This document shows positions 1-12,723 of a DNA stretch of 64,000 nucleotides, in pieces (the stretch's first letter is position 1; each line of letters opens with the position of its first letter). The notes under the pieces are model-generated. The model searched no databases. It saw only the letters and a list, made by a program, of their open reading frames with translations, and was not told the DNA's origin. Source of the stretch: Phalacrocorax aristotelis (taxonomy: Eukaryota > Chordata > Aves > Suliformes > Phalacrocoracidae); assembly GCF_949628215.1 (NCBI RefSeq), contig NC_134281.1, forward strand, positions 46,520,512 through 46,584,511, written 5' to 3'. The position numbers were made by a program, and so were the translations under genes.

Positions 1-3000
1 GAGATGAAGGCAGTAGGTGTCAGGGGGACAACTATTACAGACCACTGCTAGGACTTCTAGGACAACTAGGACATCATGGACAGAAATCAGTTGTGGAAGC
101 AGTTTTTCATTATGAGGGAAAAAATAAAAGATTATACACATAATGAGATTTTACTAGGCAATGGGGAGAGGGTATGATATATTAGGTAAGGAGGTTAATA
201 AGCATAATGGTGATAAAGAAAAGATGTCAGGGGAAATACTTAAGAAAAAATAAGTGGGTGGATGTGCAGATGAAGGAAAGGAAAGTAGGAGATGAAAATA
301 AAGCGTGAAGAGTGCAAGAAGGCAGGAGCCGGGGAATGGAGGGATGTATAAACGAAGTGTGGAAGAGCAAGAGCTGGGAGTTACCTGAAAACAGCACCAG
401 GAAGAAAGACAAGGCAGGAGCCAGGCAGAAGGAAGATTAGTTAAGAGCATCAAGGGAGAGAAGGAGTGTGAGCACAGACTGACCTCTAACAACAGGCTGA
501 TTTTTTGAGTCAGACGTCAGAGCAAATTGTGATTTATCTGTAATGGTACAGGAATAGGAATCAGGTATGGCTAGCATCTACAGCCACACTTTTTTCCTGT
601 TAGAGAGCTTCTTTATTGAATATTCTGGATCTCTTGAGCCAGAGCTCCAGAGTTAAGGTGACTGCATGTCACTAGCTGTTTACTTTTCAGGCTGCCTCTG
701 ACTTTATTAACAAACATCTGAAGTGCCGGGAGTGCAATATGCTGCCTTTTAACCGCAGTAAAAAAATATTTCTGCAAAATACATTTGAAAATATTTTAAG
801 TAATTTTAAAATTATAGGTAGGGCTGCCAGCAATGCCTCCCCCTGGCAGCACAAAGCAAGGCCCTGCACTGAGCTCGATGGCCTTTCACTGGGGGTGTTT
901 GTCATCTAAGAGGGCTTGCACCATCACCACAGCCATTAGGCATGCTTCATTACAGGGATCAACAGCACTGCCTTTGCAATGTTTTTTCCCACCAGCTAGG
1001 AACACCACCACCAGAGACACGGGAAGAGAGAGGTGGAGAGGGCTGGGTGCGCTGGGTGGCCTCTGCGTGCCCACGGGCAGAGCAGAAATGGAGGTCACTT
1101 GAGCAGGAGCCAGGGAGTGCAGCAGCTGGAGGTGGAGAGGGAGGTGTCCTGCCCCGTGGTGCTGCTAGAGCTGCAGACACCAGTTACACTCTTCCAGTAA
1201 TAAGAGTAGGGAGGAACGGTGATATTTGTCTCTAACGTCATGATTCAGCTTGCAAGCTGGAATTTCTTTAACATAAATGGCAAACACTTCCCCCACGAGC
1301 AGCACGTTTGGTCTGTCATGTTCTCTGTCAGCTGGAAGGCAAACTTTGCAGAGCTGAGCTGCTTTACTTTCCTTTTGAGAATGAAAGTAGCACTGCTGTC
1401 AGAAGATTAAGTTGTTGGTATGCATCAGGTGATAGGAAAAATTACTCTAAAACTGCAAACGGTCTGACATACATTTGTTTTTATATACTTGGGAGTTGCA
1501 AGTGTTGATTTGCTGTCTCTTTGTCTGTTTGTCATCCTGATAGCTTAAAAACACAAATGACACCCCTAATAACAACTCCTAGGGGTAAGGCTGCTGTTAC
1601 TGCTTGGTTCCTCCTAAAGATTAAACAGAGCTAAGAGTTCATACATTGACCTATTGCTTCTTGAAGCAGATCTCTGCTCAAATTCTGACCTACGTCCCAG
1701 CTAAAAATGCATTCAATCTTTTCTTAATTTGTAATAGATACTTGTGTACATTACAAAACTATCTCGCAATTTGGCAAATAAGTTGTCTGTGGTTAGCTCT
1801 GGAATTGCAGAGATATTGCAGTGCACTGCAGCATTGCATAACGAGCTTTCCCAGACTTTGCCTTACTCAAGTGAGTAACAGTAATCCTTATCTCCAGCGA
1901 GCATCAGATTCATCCCATTTTTGAGAAAAGAATTAGTATCAAATATACGATGGGCATGTTATGCCTTGTGGCTGCAATGTTTTTTCAATTAACTTCTCTG
2001 AACATACCACAATGAAAAGTGTCAGCTTTTTGCCTCAGAGGCCTATAATTAGATTAAATGAATACAGTTAATTATCTACTACCTTCTTTACACAAAACAA
2101 TATGTTTCTATAAATTAAAATGCTCATATGGGAAGGAAATTGTTGTTCACTCCAATATGTGCACACAGTGCTGGATTGTGAATACTGTGAATATATCAGT
2201 GTAGCACAGCTTTTTGTCTGCAGCCCTCATTTTACAGGAGCTAGGACAAATTAAATCTGACAAATTGACAGACATCACACTATTTAGAGCATATATGTTG
2301 GTGCAAGGAGGTGATATGATTAAAAGTTATAGTATTTGTGAAACAAATACACTTCTCTCTTTCACAGATGTTCCCTCAGAGAGATTAAATACAGCTTTGT
2401 TTGTGTACCTACAGTCATACCTTCAAGGGCTATGGTATGTCCAGATACAAATCTGCTTTTTCTAGCAAAGTGTACTTCTCCTTTCAGAAAATTTTAAAAA
2501 ATCCATTCCATAGGAAGTATTTACAATCAACAGGTCAGTTTCCAGGCCTGCTGGTATTCTGGCTAGTGTGGACTGAATATCACCTCTGCCTGTTTTCCAG
2601 CATTACTAAACGCAAGCAAAAGTTCGTGACTGATCAATAAGCTCCCATCCTCTGCATCTGAAGTGCAGCTATTCAAATGGTGGTACGTCACCTCGGTTTC
2701 TAACATATCTGAAGCAGAAAGCACTCTTTTTGATTTGACGAAGTGTACCCAAATGTCCCTATTTCCATCAGAATAGATGTTAATAACTTAAGGCCTAAAT
2801 ATGCGATCCTCCCTCACCAGAAAATTACAATTAACTTTAGCAGAAGCCCTTATTCTGGCCTGCAGTAACTCTGCATATAAATGCAGAGTGTACCGAGGAC
2901 TGGTCTTGTATTTCATTAGGGTCAAACCCTGAAAAGCTTTTGAATACTCAGTGTTCTTACAGGACATCACATTTTATTGTGGTTTGTGCTGTGTATCTTT

Positions 3001-4269
3001 TCCTTTAAACGTTCGTTAGCACCGTGTATAAAGTGTTCATGAAAAGATCATTGCGTTGATAATAATCTTAATATTGAGGAGTGAAGAGGGCTGTGTTGCC
3101 ATATAAATGCTGCTCCGTTTCCTGCTCTCAGGGTGTAACAGGAGAAGAGAAAGACCATCTTGATAGGCACTATCTGCTGCAGGAAAACTTTCACCAGGAG
3201 CTGTGAATTGACTTTAACCTTTCAGTGGCTGCACTGTGAGGCAAAATGTTTCATGCTTCCTACACAGAGGGAAGCTTTTTTATTTAAAATCCTCATAAAT
3301 ACCAGTGGCCCTCCTAATTACTTCTACAAATATCAGAAAGCAGTTACAGAGGAACAAAGAAATGCAACTGGAAACATGGTTCAGTGGTCTTGCACTTCCC
3401 TGAAAAGCTGATTATACTTTTGGCTGATTCAGTTTCTTTCAGAGGGAATTTACCCTTTTTGGCAGTTTGTGTTTCAGCAGTGCTGATTGGACTAAGGGCA
3501 GAAAATGCATCTTGGGCTGAGGAAATTAACTGAGGGTCCTGTGTGTATCGAAGTGCACTTTGCCAGCGAGCTCCAGATTTTGCCTTTTAGCCCCTCAGTG
3601 TCCGTCATTTTATAGGATTCAGAAGCCACTTCAACACTAGTTTAAAAATAGAGACATTTCATTTCTGCTTTTGCAGGTGCCTTGCCCGATTCCCTGCTTT
3701 CCCTGGATGACTTATCGTTTAGGATAAGCACTAATGAAAGGTCAAGGTTATTCTAAAGTATCCAGCGCACGACAGTTCTCTTCCTCGTAGTTCCTTAAGA
3801 TTAACTTTGCAAAATTATAACTGGTACCGTGCTGAAAGGTAATTCAAACGTTCTGAGAAAATGAATGAAATGACAAGCAGTAACCTTCAGCACTGTAAAA
3901 TGTCCCTGGTGATTTGTGCTTAGTGCTTCTTCAAAATGCAAGAAGCCATCTTACCACTCAGTGCCATGGCTGAAGTTTATTTTTTCGAGTGGTGGTGGTC
4001 TGTAAATTAGGTCTGCAGAGGAAGACTTGGCACATGAGGCTATCAGAAACGTGCCATGGACTTTCCATCCGAAGATAATCTCCTCACCTCTGTGACACAG
4101 AAACCAAGAAGGGTGGATTTTTTTTTCCTCCCTTCTTTCGCTCGTCTGTAATTTTCAAATGTAACAAAAGGTCATGAAAAGCTCTGCTGGCAGATACACC
4201 TTGCTTCCCATTTTCTAAGGAAACCTGGAGACGAACCAGCTTCTTTTTTGTCTTTTGCGTGGGCTGCGC
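1..4269. other. Intergenic sequence, no gene recognised
   Basis: I see no splice-bounded coding exon, RNA gene or recognisable transposon here. Positions 160-480 are strongly purine-rich on the plus strand, which opens a spurious minus-strand reading frame rich in Leu, Ser and Pro. Positions 1000-1190 are moderately GC-rich. The rest is AT-rich single-copy-looking DNA. In mammals this side of CDKN2C leads toward RNF11, but no RNF11 coding sequence was found. Confidence 0.6.
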
Positions 4270-5620
4270 TGGGAGAAGATGCTTCTGCATCCCTGAAATC
4301 CGGGGGTGGGGGAGGAGAGCCCCGAGCTGCGGCGGGAGCGCCGCCGCCACCGCAGCCCGGGCAGCGGGCAGCAGCCACAAGTATGTGTCATAAACATCCC
4401 CCCGGCAGATGTGGGTCCCTTTTCTGTACTCACCGCGGCTGAGGGGCTGCGAAGACACCGGGGTTATGCTGAAGAGGCTCCAGTCCCGACTGCGGGGAGA
4501 GGGAGGGAGGAAAGGGAGGGAAAAAGGGGGGTGGGGGGGAAAAGAAGAAGGAGGCAAAAAAAACCAGGCGCATCGTAAGTTGCGGAGAAAGGCGGCGGCG
4601 GCGGCGGGGAGGGGGCGGGCGGCGGCGGCGGGCGGGGGGCGGCGGGCGGCTTGCGGCGCGGCCGGGCGCGGGGCGGCCCCGGCGGCGGGGGGCCCGGCCG
4701 GGCGGCGGCGGAGCCCGCGGAGGAAACTAAATAAATAAAATCAGACTGTTATTTAAGGCGCGTAAATTTAAAAATATTTGGACAGGAAGAGAAAGGGGAG
4801 AGGAACCGTAGAAGACAACCTAACGGTTTCGGAGCCGGGCACCCCCCCACCCCGCGCCCGGCGGCCCCGCTCCCGGCGCGCTCCCGGGGGCCGCCCGACC
4901 TGCCCCGCACCTCGGCTGGCCCCGACCCTCCCTCCTCCCCGGGGATCCCGGCGGAGCCCTCCGGGAGCACCGACATTTTGAATGCATGTGTTGTGGGGCA
5001 GGCTTTGCTGAGACGCGGTGAGAAATCGCTCTTTCTTTCTCTCTTCCCCCCCGCCCCCCGCCATGCCCAGCGCAGCAGTCCTCGCAAATAAACGCAGCAG
5101 CTTTCCTCCCCTCGCTTTTTTGGAGGGAATTTCAGCACTTTAGTAAGCAGATAATAACGTATGGGTGCTTCTACCTGTCTAGTGAACTGCCAGGTACATT
5201 TGTGGAAGAGACCCCTTCCTTTCTTTTAAAAGCTAAAAAGTGGTGGTTTGCTACTGTTTTAACTCTTTCTTCACATGAACAGTGCAATGGCATCTCCTAC
5301 GAAGCTCATTTCTTATCCCACCTTGGAATAGAGCATGGATTTCATGCCTCTCCCCACGTAGAAAACTGGAGAGAAAGTCTCGTCGTGTACTTGAACGTGC
5401 AGTCAGTTATTGCACCGGCGGCTGAGCCGCGCTCCCGCTCCAGGCACGGGGCCGCTTGCGCTCCCCGCGTGGGAGCCCGGCCCTCCGTGTGCCCGCGGCA
5501 GCCGGGCTCCTCTCGCCCCCGCCCCGGCGCTCGCAGACCGGCTGCTTCACCCTCTCCCGGTGCTGCTGCCACACATGGCACTCGCTCCGTTCCCTGTAGG
5601 ATCCCGCTAGGATCTGCCCC
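4270..5620. promoter_or_regulatory. CpG island without an assigned gene
   Basis: This is dense CpG and GGC/CGG-rich DNA. The core is 4580-4960, with a second GC-rich patch at 5410-5660, set in an AT-rich neighbourhood 3-4 kb beyond the CDKN2C stop codon. On the minus strand an excellent splice donor (CGCG, then GTGAGT) lies at 4433-4428. On the plus strand, donor-like GTAAGT (about 4573) and GTGAGA (about 5017) also occur. An island of this kind usually marks a promoter, so an unannotated transcript may start here, most simply on the minus strand. No conserved protein is recognisable in any frame. It could be a non-coding RNA promoter, the first exon of a gene to the left, or an alternative regulatory island for CDKN2C. 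Confidence 0.6.
4494..4540 (+). repeat. G-run tract, G-quadruplex candidate
   Basis: Multiple runs of three to seven guanines separated by one to five bases lie on the plus strand inside the CpG island. Four or more such runs within 50 bases meet the usual G-quadruplex pattern. Confidence 0.6.
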
Positions 5621-7681
5621 TTTTCAGGAGGAGTTCAACAGCCCCCGCCGTTGTTCCGAGGATGATTTAGAAACAAAGGTCAAGTGTAACAGCTTTGCTC
5701 ATCCGTGTAACTGAAATAGGGGAGAGGGCTCTTTCCCCATAGCTCTGTTCTCACGTAGCCTGCTCAGTGTGAATCCTGCTACAACTACGTTTTATACTCT
5801 ATTGCTTCACATTTTTCTGTGCTTGCTGTATTTGTTTCTATTTATACATCTCATCTCGATACTATATGGTTTACTGCCCATTCCTGGGCTGCTGCAGGGC
5901 AATCTCTGCTCCTGCCTGGGAGGCTCACTTTTCAGTTGGTTTATGTCTCAGTAAAAGCTCTCCAAAACATTTCGTTCCATGTCACACGCTGCAGTTTTTG
6001 CATCTCGGGGTCAATATTATTCTCGACAATTTCACAAATATGCGAATCTGTAAAACTGGGGTTTTTGGCGTTGCCGGGCTGCTAAGGAAAAAAAATCACA
6101 AAAATAATTTCTGAAGCCACATCCGATATTAGAATCCTTTCTCGGTATAAAGATCCCCTGTTAATGAGACTTGCTTTCTATTATTTTCTTCTCCTCCTCC
6201 AGTAAACGCAGAAGCTTCTGCAGGACAGCAGGCTCACAGCGCACCCCCAGAAGCCAGGCAGGTTTTATCACCTGCAAAGCCTGTGAGGTGCACGTAACCC
6301 ACCAGCTGATTTATTTATTTGGTTTCCCAGAGGCTTTTTGTAGTAACTACTAACTTCCTGGGGCAACAGAGGGTAATTTTTTCTTTCAAAGTATCTAAGT
6401 AGGAGTTGCAATTTACAGTATTGTTTCTGATAAATGGAGTGGATTGCATAGAAAATGCAGCAGTACAAGCAAATAAAACACAGCTTTAAACCAGACTTAA
6501 TACCACCCGTGACTCACCCTCTAGCGCTATAGGCACGACCGTGGTGTCCTGGCTTTAAACGTGAACTTCTGGCATGCAATAAAAGCCGCTATGTCTGACT
6601 AGGCGGGGCATTTTTCTCGGAAAAGCAGTTGCTTTACTAAGCCACTACTTAAACTTCGCCTTAGAGTAAATTAAATGCTGATGGAGCCCAAAACGGGTCT
6701 GGGATGAGTGGGGTTTTTTTTTTAGCAGCACAGGTGAAAAGTAAGTGAGAGAGGTGAATATTACCTTTCGGTGTTCACCCCTGCTGTGGCAGCGAACGGG
6801 AGAAACCCAGGTGGTAGCGCGGATTTGTGCTTTATAGGAAGAGCGCAGGGCGCTAGTTGTGGAGAGGGAAAAAGCTTGGCGCATTCTCCAGGACATAAGG
6901 AACGGAGATGGATCGCAATAGAATGGTTTGGGTCACTTCACTTCGGGGATCTGCGGATTACGTTGCTCGGTTTTAATATTTCAGGTGGTTTTAGTGCTCT
7001 TTAAACCGGGTATTGTGTGGGTTATTTCCCGAGTCGTATGTCCTACGTGCCGGGCTTCTTGGATTAATGATCTCTAGATCCCTTGTGAACCAAAAATGAT
7101 GACAAAAGCAGGCAAAGCTTCATATTTCACAGAGGTTTTTAATCAGGAAACACATCAGTGTGACAGAGCGTATAGTAAACGTGACAGACAGTTTCAGCAA
7201 ATTACTTTTTACTCAAAACCGGTAGTAACTGATTTTGTGGGGCTAAAATATTTTTTAAGAGTTAAAAATCTAAACTAATGTACACCCCCTCCTCTTTTAA
7301 GTGCTATTTTAAGTACTATTCATTTTGCACTGATTTAAAACCTTCTATTTTGAGCAATTAAAATGTAGACTGTTCAAAATAAAGCACTTTAAACTGCCCA
7401 CCTGTCCAACAACTAGATCCAGTACAAATGTTAACAGTTTCACACTAAACTCTTTCTGATGCTGTGCTGAGCGTCGTTAGCTCCTGTTGTAGCTGGAGAG
7501 GTAAATGAGTTTGAGCCTGATGAACACTCTCAGCAGTGTTGCAATGGCAAAGTTTTGATAGTTAAATTGTGCTTTAGGTGCAAGCAATAATATAACTTCC
7601 CGAATACCAAACGTGCTGCTTCCTACATGTCACTGTATTCAAATATTCCTGTTTTGTGAGATGCATCTATGATTTAAATAG
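5621..7681. other. Intergenic sequence, no gene recognised
   Basis: AT-rich sequence between the CpG island and the likely 3' end of CDKN2C. Short open frames are present but none resembles a known protein or is bounded by convincing splice sites. No transposon was recognised. Confidence 0.5.
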
Positions 7682-7687
7682 TTTATT
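7682..7687 (-). terminator. CDKN2C: Candidate CDKN2C polyadenylation signal
   Basis: TTTATT on the plus strand reads AATAAA in the CDKN2C direction, about 970 bases after the stop codon. It is the first canonical hexamer found downstream. Cleavage would be expected 10-30 bases further left. Confidence 0.35.
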
Positions 7688-8174
7688 TCCAGGCAAAACA
7701 GAAGAGTTGGTGGAAAGCAAATATTTCTTAAGGAGCATCTAAACTGCACTCAGCTTATGAAGCGACCAGAAAACTTCTTGTACTGCAGCCTTCGTGTTCT
7801 CTTGCCTCTGACAATGGTTCTCTGCTGCTTGTTTTGAAACTAGAAAAAACGTCTTGTTCAGTGCACAGTAAACACGAACTACTAAACAGAGCTGTTTAAA
7901 ACCTCTGGCAATCAAAAAAAAAACCACAACACCATTTATACTGTTTCTGGTAACTAAATTCAAAACCAGCTTGGTGAAAGTTTAAATATACAAAGAGGAA
8001 AAGTGTAATCTACATTTAGAAAGTAAGTGACCTACTTCTACAAGCTCTTGTTAGTGTCAAAATGCAGCTATTTCCCAAAGCCTCTAAGCGCCATCCTCTG
8101 TCCTCAGGCCAAGCAGCCTTTGACTTCAAGCTCTGCCTGAGCAGGGGGGCGCAGGTTACCCCTTACACGGCTGT

Positions 8175-8180
8175 TTTAAT
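8175..8180 (-). terminator. CDKN2C: Alternative CDKN2C polyadenylation signal (ATTAAA)
   Basis: TTTAAT on the plus strand reads ATTAAA in the gene direction, about 475 bases past the stop codon. It is the commonest variant hexamer and could give a shorter mRNA. Confidence 0.25.
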
Positions 8181-8654
8181 CCAAAACAAGACTAAAAACT
8201 CTTAAGCCTGACCGAAGGGGGTGGGGGGGAAGGGGGTTGCGTGGAGAGGTGGGAGAAATCACAGCAAGCTTTTTCCTTTTCTTAAAGTCCAGCAACATTA
8301 AACATGTGAATATGTAGATCTTGTATTAATGACTTAATACAAATGAACTAAAATAAATTGTAAAACTTGATACTGGAAAACTAGGTATGAGCGACCAACC
8401 ATATACATGGCCAAGTCTGTGACTACTTTATAAATGACAGGTGTAATAAAATTGCTGGGAGCGTGGATTTAAAACATTTCCATGATCTAAAAACCCACCT
8501 CTAGAATTTCTTGAGTCTTACACTATCAGCTGATTTTAAAAAAAAAAAAAAAGAAGTAAGGTTGCAACAAATGTTATTAAAAAGGAGGAGAGAGGGGAAA
8601 AAACGCGAAGGCTGAAAGCCTTAATGTCCAAATGAGAGTGCATCCGAGCTGGGT

Positions 8655-9029
8655 TTAATCCGTGGCTGCAGGGAAGAAGCTCCTGTCCTCCAAGAGCTTC
8701 ACCACGGCGGATCTCTTGTAGAGCTTGGCCAGGTCGTAGGCGGTGGCCCCCCGCTTGTTCTGGTGGCCCACCTTGCACTCGGCGCGCTCCAGCAGGACCT
8801 CCACCACCCGCACGTGCCCCTCCCGGGCCGCCAAGTGCAAGGGCAGGTTGCCCTCGTTATCCTCAATGTTAACATCAGCCTTAAACTCCAGCAGAGTCTG
8901 CAAAGTGTCCAGAAAACCCTCTCTGGCTACATCATGAATTACAGCGAAGCCAGTACTGTCTTTCAGATTGGGGTTGGCACCGTTAATTAGCAACCTGCGG
9001 GCAATTTGGGGGTTCCCGAGTTTCATTAC
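8655..9029 (-). CDS. CDKN2C: CDKN2C (p18INK4c) coding exon 2, residues 44-167
   Basis: This is the second and last coding exon of the CDK4/6 inhibitor p18INK4c, which binds the kinases and blocks cyclin D-dependent entry to S phase. The exon starts in phase 0 at Val44 (GTA), just after a clear acceptor (CTTCCGCAG), and ends at TAA. It carries the end of ankyrin repeat 2 and repeats 3-5. INK4 signatures are visible: the MKLGNP start, GFAVIHD, LLEFKADVNIEDNEGN and LPLHLAAREGH. Joined to exon 1 it gives 167 residues, against 168 in human. The body is highly conserved, but the last about 15 residues (ending SFFPAATD) do not resemble the human tail. The reading frame is intact with no premature stop. 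An open frame read from the internal ATG at 9026 begins one codon too late: the acceptor and the human protein both place the exon start at Val44. Confidence 0.97.
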   Translation of the reverse strand, partial: VMKLGNPQIARRLLINGANPNLKDSTGFAVIHDVAREGFLDTLQTLLEFKADVNIEDNEGNLPLHLAAREGHVRVVEVLLERAECKVGHQNKRGATAYDLAKLYKRSAVVKLLEDRSFFPAATD

Positions 9030-12000
9030 CTGCGGAAGAAAAAGAAGAGTTGAATGCCGCGGGGGGTGCTGGCTTCAGCACGGGGGCAGATCCTCAGTTC
9101 TTATCTCTGGCTTTTGTCACGGCTCAGTCCTCATTTAAAACAGACAGAAGAGCCCCACTATAAAACCACGATACACCAGAACATCTATTTTTAATGTATT
9201 TTTTACTAAACTCGCTGAAATGCTGGAAGACGTTATCATTTCGGTGGTCAAAGCTCTCTGCCTCAAAGAGATTAATGTCTGAAACAGGCGGTGTAGAATG
9301 GGGATATAATCACCTTTTTTTTTTTAAACGTGGGTTATCTCAGTTTCTTAGCATACGAAAATTAAGTATGGTTCGGTTTTATTTGCCTAAGTTTGGGACA
9401 CCTTTGCATTACTGTTTAATCTCGTTAAATATCAAATATAGGGTCTCTGAGGAACAGATATTTTACCTCAGCAACAGCAAATGTAGGATGTGTTTTTGTA
9501 AGCTTTCAGGTGTTTACATTGTCTGTGCATTATCATAAAACAAATATTTGGACTGTACAATAGCTCTGTCTGCTAAGAAAAATAAATGCTAGAAGAAATT
9601 TTTCTCCCCAATATTTGTGTTTCGTTATGTCACCCAAAAAGGAGAAGTTAAAAGGAATGTTTCAAAGTTCCAGAAGTTTTCTTCTAAAAGCAGTATATTA
9701 TATTGTACTTTCATAATTTCACTATAAGTAAACTGTGGCTATATTCTGTTGTTAAAAACATTCCTTTTTAACAAAAAACCCAACAACAATAATTGAATTT
9801 TCTGACTGTTTCTCCCAGGGAAGAAAGAAAAAAAAAGCTTCTTTAAATTTTCTCAATTGCATCACAATAATGTCATAATTAGAATGAAAATCTCTCTTTT
9901 TTTGGGACTTAATAGCTTGCACGGATTTCCCCCAAAATCCTCGCTTTTTGTTTTGTCAAGGACTTTCAAAAAATGAGCACAGTAATGTATAATCTTCAGC
10001 CTACAGGCAATATCTTCCTGTTCTTGTAATTAGTCTCATTTTAAGTGTCAAATTCGGAAAAAAAATATTTTTTATTTTCTTACAAACATCCACACATTGA
10101 TTTGAAAATCTTGGTTAAAAAATTTATCTGCATAAATGAGCACTACAGTGAATTAGATTTAGCATAATGTACAGTTTCTGCGAGGGCTTTGCCGAAAAAA
10201 CTCTCCTGGTGAAAAATATATATCAGGCTTTTTAAGAAAAGCAAGCTCTAATAAAGATAATTACTGCAGCGTTTGGACTGTAAAGCAGCCCGGTATATCA
10301 CATCTACAGACAAGAGCAAAAGCACAGATAAGACAGGCTGGGATTCAGGGCAGGAGATTTCCCTGTGCCCCAAGGCTTCCAGCTTCGTATGTGCCATTTC
10401 TTTCGCTTCTGCCCAGAGATGGAAGAGATATAAAAGAAAACAAGAGCATTGTGATCTCTCCTTCTTCAGTAAAATCTGGACATTTTGATCTCTTTTTGAG
10501 AGGCCAGGCTGTATTATTTGTGTATTCAAAACATGTATTTGGTTTAAGTGGGAGTTTTCTGTGTTCAGGCTAGGGGACTGAAGGCTTCAGTTAAGGATGC
10601 GGGGGGGGGGGAGAAAAATCATATCAAAGGTGATGCTGTTGGGACGTGGGCTACAACTGTACAGCAATGCCCTTCATTTAGCAAAGTTTCACTTGGGGGG
10701 AGGGAGGCAAAGAAGGAGAAAGCATTAACTGAACAACTCTGACAAAGAACATAAGGGCAGGACATGTATTTGAGGCCTGCATAGGTACACTTCGTCAGAA
10801 ACAAAAAGTACAGAGCAAGACAAGCTGAGCAGTTGTTTAATTAAACAGAAATGCAGAAGAAAAATATAAATTCACTGGTATTAATATAGGAGCATTATCT
10901 CCGTTTTAATTGAGTGAGATATTATGGAGAGATTATCTCAGGTTTGGAGGGTGCACTGACAGAGAGCTCTTTCGAGCGTGGTCATGCACCCACAGCACAT
11001 TTCGGGATGATACATACTGAAAATAAGTCGACAGATTCTCCTGTTTTGATTTTTGTTGTGGTTCATTAGCTCGGTTATGATTAGGCAGCAATAAGAAGTA
11101 TTGTTACAACATGGATGCGTGTTTAATATAGCTGGATGCTATGTCATTGTGTAAAACGTTCCCTAATTCAGGATACGGACAGTTAGCTGCTTTTAGAAAA
11201 AAAAAAAACCAAACCAAAACCCCAAACCAAGCACATTACTGTGGGACAAATCGGTTTTCAGCCCTCGTCCCGAGGATAAACCAGCTAGCTAAATGTTTCC
11301 TGCTTTCTTAAAGAAGTTAGTTTGTGTAAGTTTTAAATTTCAATCCTTTCACTCTTTCAAAAGTTGCTGCAAGTGCCTGCGCTGCCATGCGATGCCCTAT
11401 TTAGGTGTTAACAGGACAGAGAGGAGCTCACAGACCTCCAGGTTCAGCGAAATTGTCAAAAAAGGGTCATTCCTGCTTTTTTTAGCAAGAGGTGCTTCTT
11501 TTCCAGCTCTAACATTTTGATGTTAAGCCAAAAAAAGCTGTAAATACCTCGAGCACATTTGCAAGATATATGCTGTTTAAAACCCCAATTCAGAAATGAT
11601 TATCGTGGTTTCAGGGAGGGGGGAGAGAGGAGTTAACAAACGATTTTTCTAATGTGTGAAATGAAAAAGACCTATAGCTCTGCTCCCACATTTCATTACT
11701 TACACCTTAAGTACAAATAACCACACATTTTTCCTCCGGATTTATAAACCACTTCTTTCACTATTCGGTAGCTATTCTAGCCTTTTCGCCATCATTATCT
11801 GATATTATTAAAAGCAAAATCTTTCATCAGCTCCAATAGTTCGCAGTTGGATGAGTTCCAACTCCTGCCTGCGCAGCCACACACTTAAAATTTAGGACGT
11901 AGCACCCTATACGAACAGAAAGGAAATAGCTGGAACCAGTGCCCCGCTAGCCGATCTAAACAAGCAGATTTTTAAGCCTTAATTATGAATGAAGAGGCAA

Positions 12001-12594
12001 GTGATTCAGCTGGAACCCTAGCTCGTCGGGCTAACTCTTAGTGTACATCGGAGGTGCTCGGTTCCGAGCAGCATGCTCCCCGATGAGAAAGGTCATTCCT
12101 CACAAACAGCGTATAAAGGAAAAGTACCCTCTACAGCAGACCCCAGAACCGAGACAAGCCACGTTTTAAAAGCACATTGCAGGCAAAGAAAAAAAAAAAA
12201 AAGGAGCGAAGAGAGATAAATCCTAAGCTTCAGAGACCAGCACATTTGTGTTTACAGACCTGCTACGAAACCCTGCTCACCTAAGCTGATTTCTTTTCAT
12301 CTCAGCTCTTTCATTCCTTGCCTCCTCCCCACGAAGTTACAAAATATTAGCAAACTCGCAGCCCGTTTGACATTGAGGGTGATCCCCGACTGAAATAATG
12401 GTTTTGACCAGTTTTATTTCAAGTACGTCATTTTAGGGAGTTGGAGCCACTAAAGTTATAAAATATGGCATCCAACGAGTTTGAAAAACCACTCGAATTT
12501 CATCCACCAGCCTGTTTAAAACGTTGTCTTTTTTGGAAACCCGGGTCACGTAGGTACCAGTGATGAAATATTTTCTCCCTCTCTGGATACCAAC
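9030..12594 (-). other. CDKN2C: CDKN2C intron between the two coding exons
   Basis: A phase-0 intron of 3565 bases. The donor follows Gln43 (CAG, then GTTGGT) and the acceptor is a pyrimidine-rich stretch ending in CAG just before Val44. The position matches the intron of mammalian CDKN2C. It is mostly AT-rich, with short homopolymers such as the A run near 11200 and the G run near 10600. I recognised no transposon and no second gene in it. Confidence 0.9.
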
Positions 12595-12723
12595 CTGCAG
12601 CGCAGTCCTCCCAAATCCATTTTGTGCATTGACGTTTACATTCTTTTGCAACAAATTAGTAAGTTGCACTAGGTCCCCCTTGGCAGCCGCGGACGCCAGC
12701 TCGTTCCCAGAAGGCTCGGCCAT
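12595..12723 (-). CDS. CDKN2C: CDKN2C (p18INK4c) coding exon 1, residues 1-43
   Basis: This is the first coding exon of p18INK4c. The start ATG at 12723 has a strong context (A at -3, G at +4). It encodes exactly 43 codons, from MAEPSGNELA to GRTALQ, covering ankyrin repeat 1 and the start of repeat 2 with the NVNAQNGFGRTALQ signature shared by INK4 proteins. Human differs at only a few positions, for example Trp5 where this protein has Ser. The open frame continues past Gln43 into intron sequence; the donor GT at 12594-12593 and the phase-0 match to exon 2 show where it really stops. The gene points away from FAF1, and the two start codons are 5.8 kb apart. Confidence 0.97.

Larger units (their letters stand above)
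7682..8654 (-). other. CDKN2C: Probable CDKN2C 3' untranslated region
   Basis: This is the sequence directly downstream of the CDKN2C stop codon, up to the first canonical AATAAA on the minus strand. It contains a 15-base A run at 8538-8552 (poly-U in the transcript) and a G-rich stretch near 8216-8236 on the plus strand. The real end is not visible from sequence alone. An earlier ATTAAA at 8175-8180 would give a UTR of about 0.5 kb in place of about 1 kb. Confidence 0.45.

Noticed and set aside
154-492. 112-codon minus-strand open frame rich in Leu, Ser and Pro
   Set aside because: It is a by-product of a purine-rich plus strand, with no conserved motif or splice context.
4749-5138. 129-codon minus-strand frame in the unassigned CpG island
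   Set aside because: An internal ATG (about 4979) has a fair start context, but the sequence is low-complexity and matches no family I recognise. I kept the island as a finding, not as a gene.
4270-5140. First exon of RNF11, the expected neighbour in mammals
   Set aside because: No frame contains the conserved N-terminus of RNF11, so the link is not supported.
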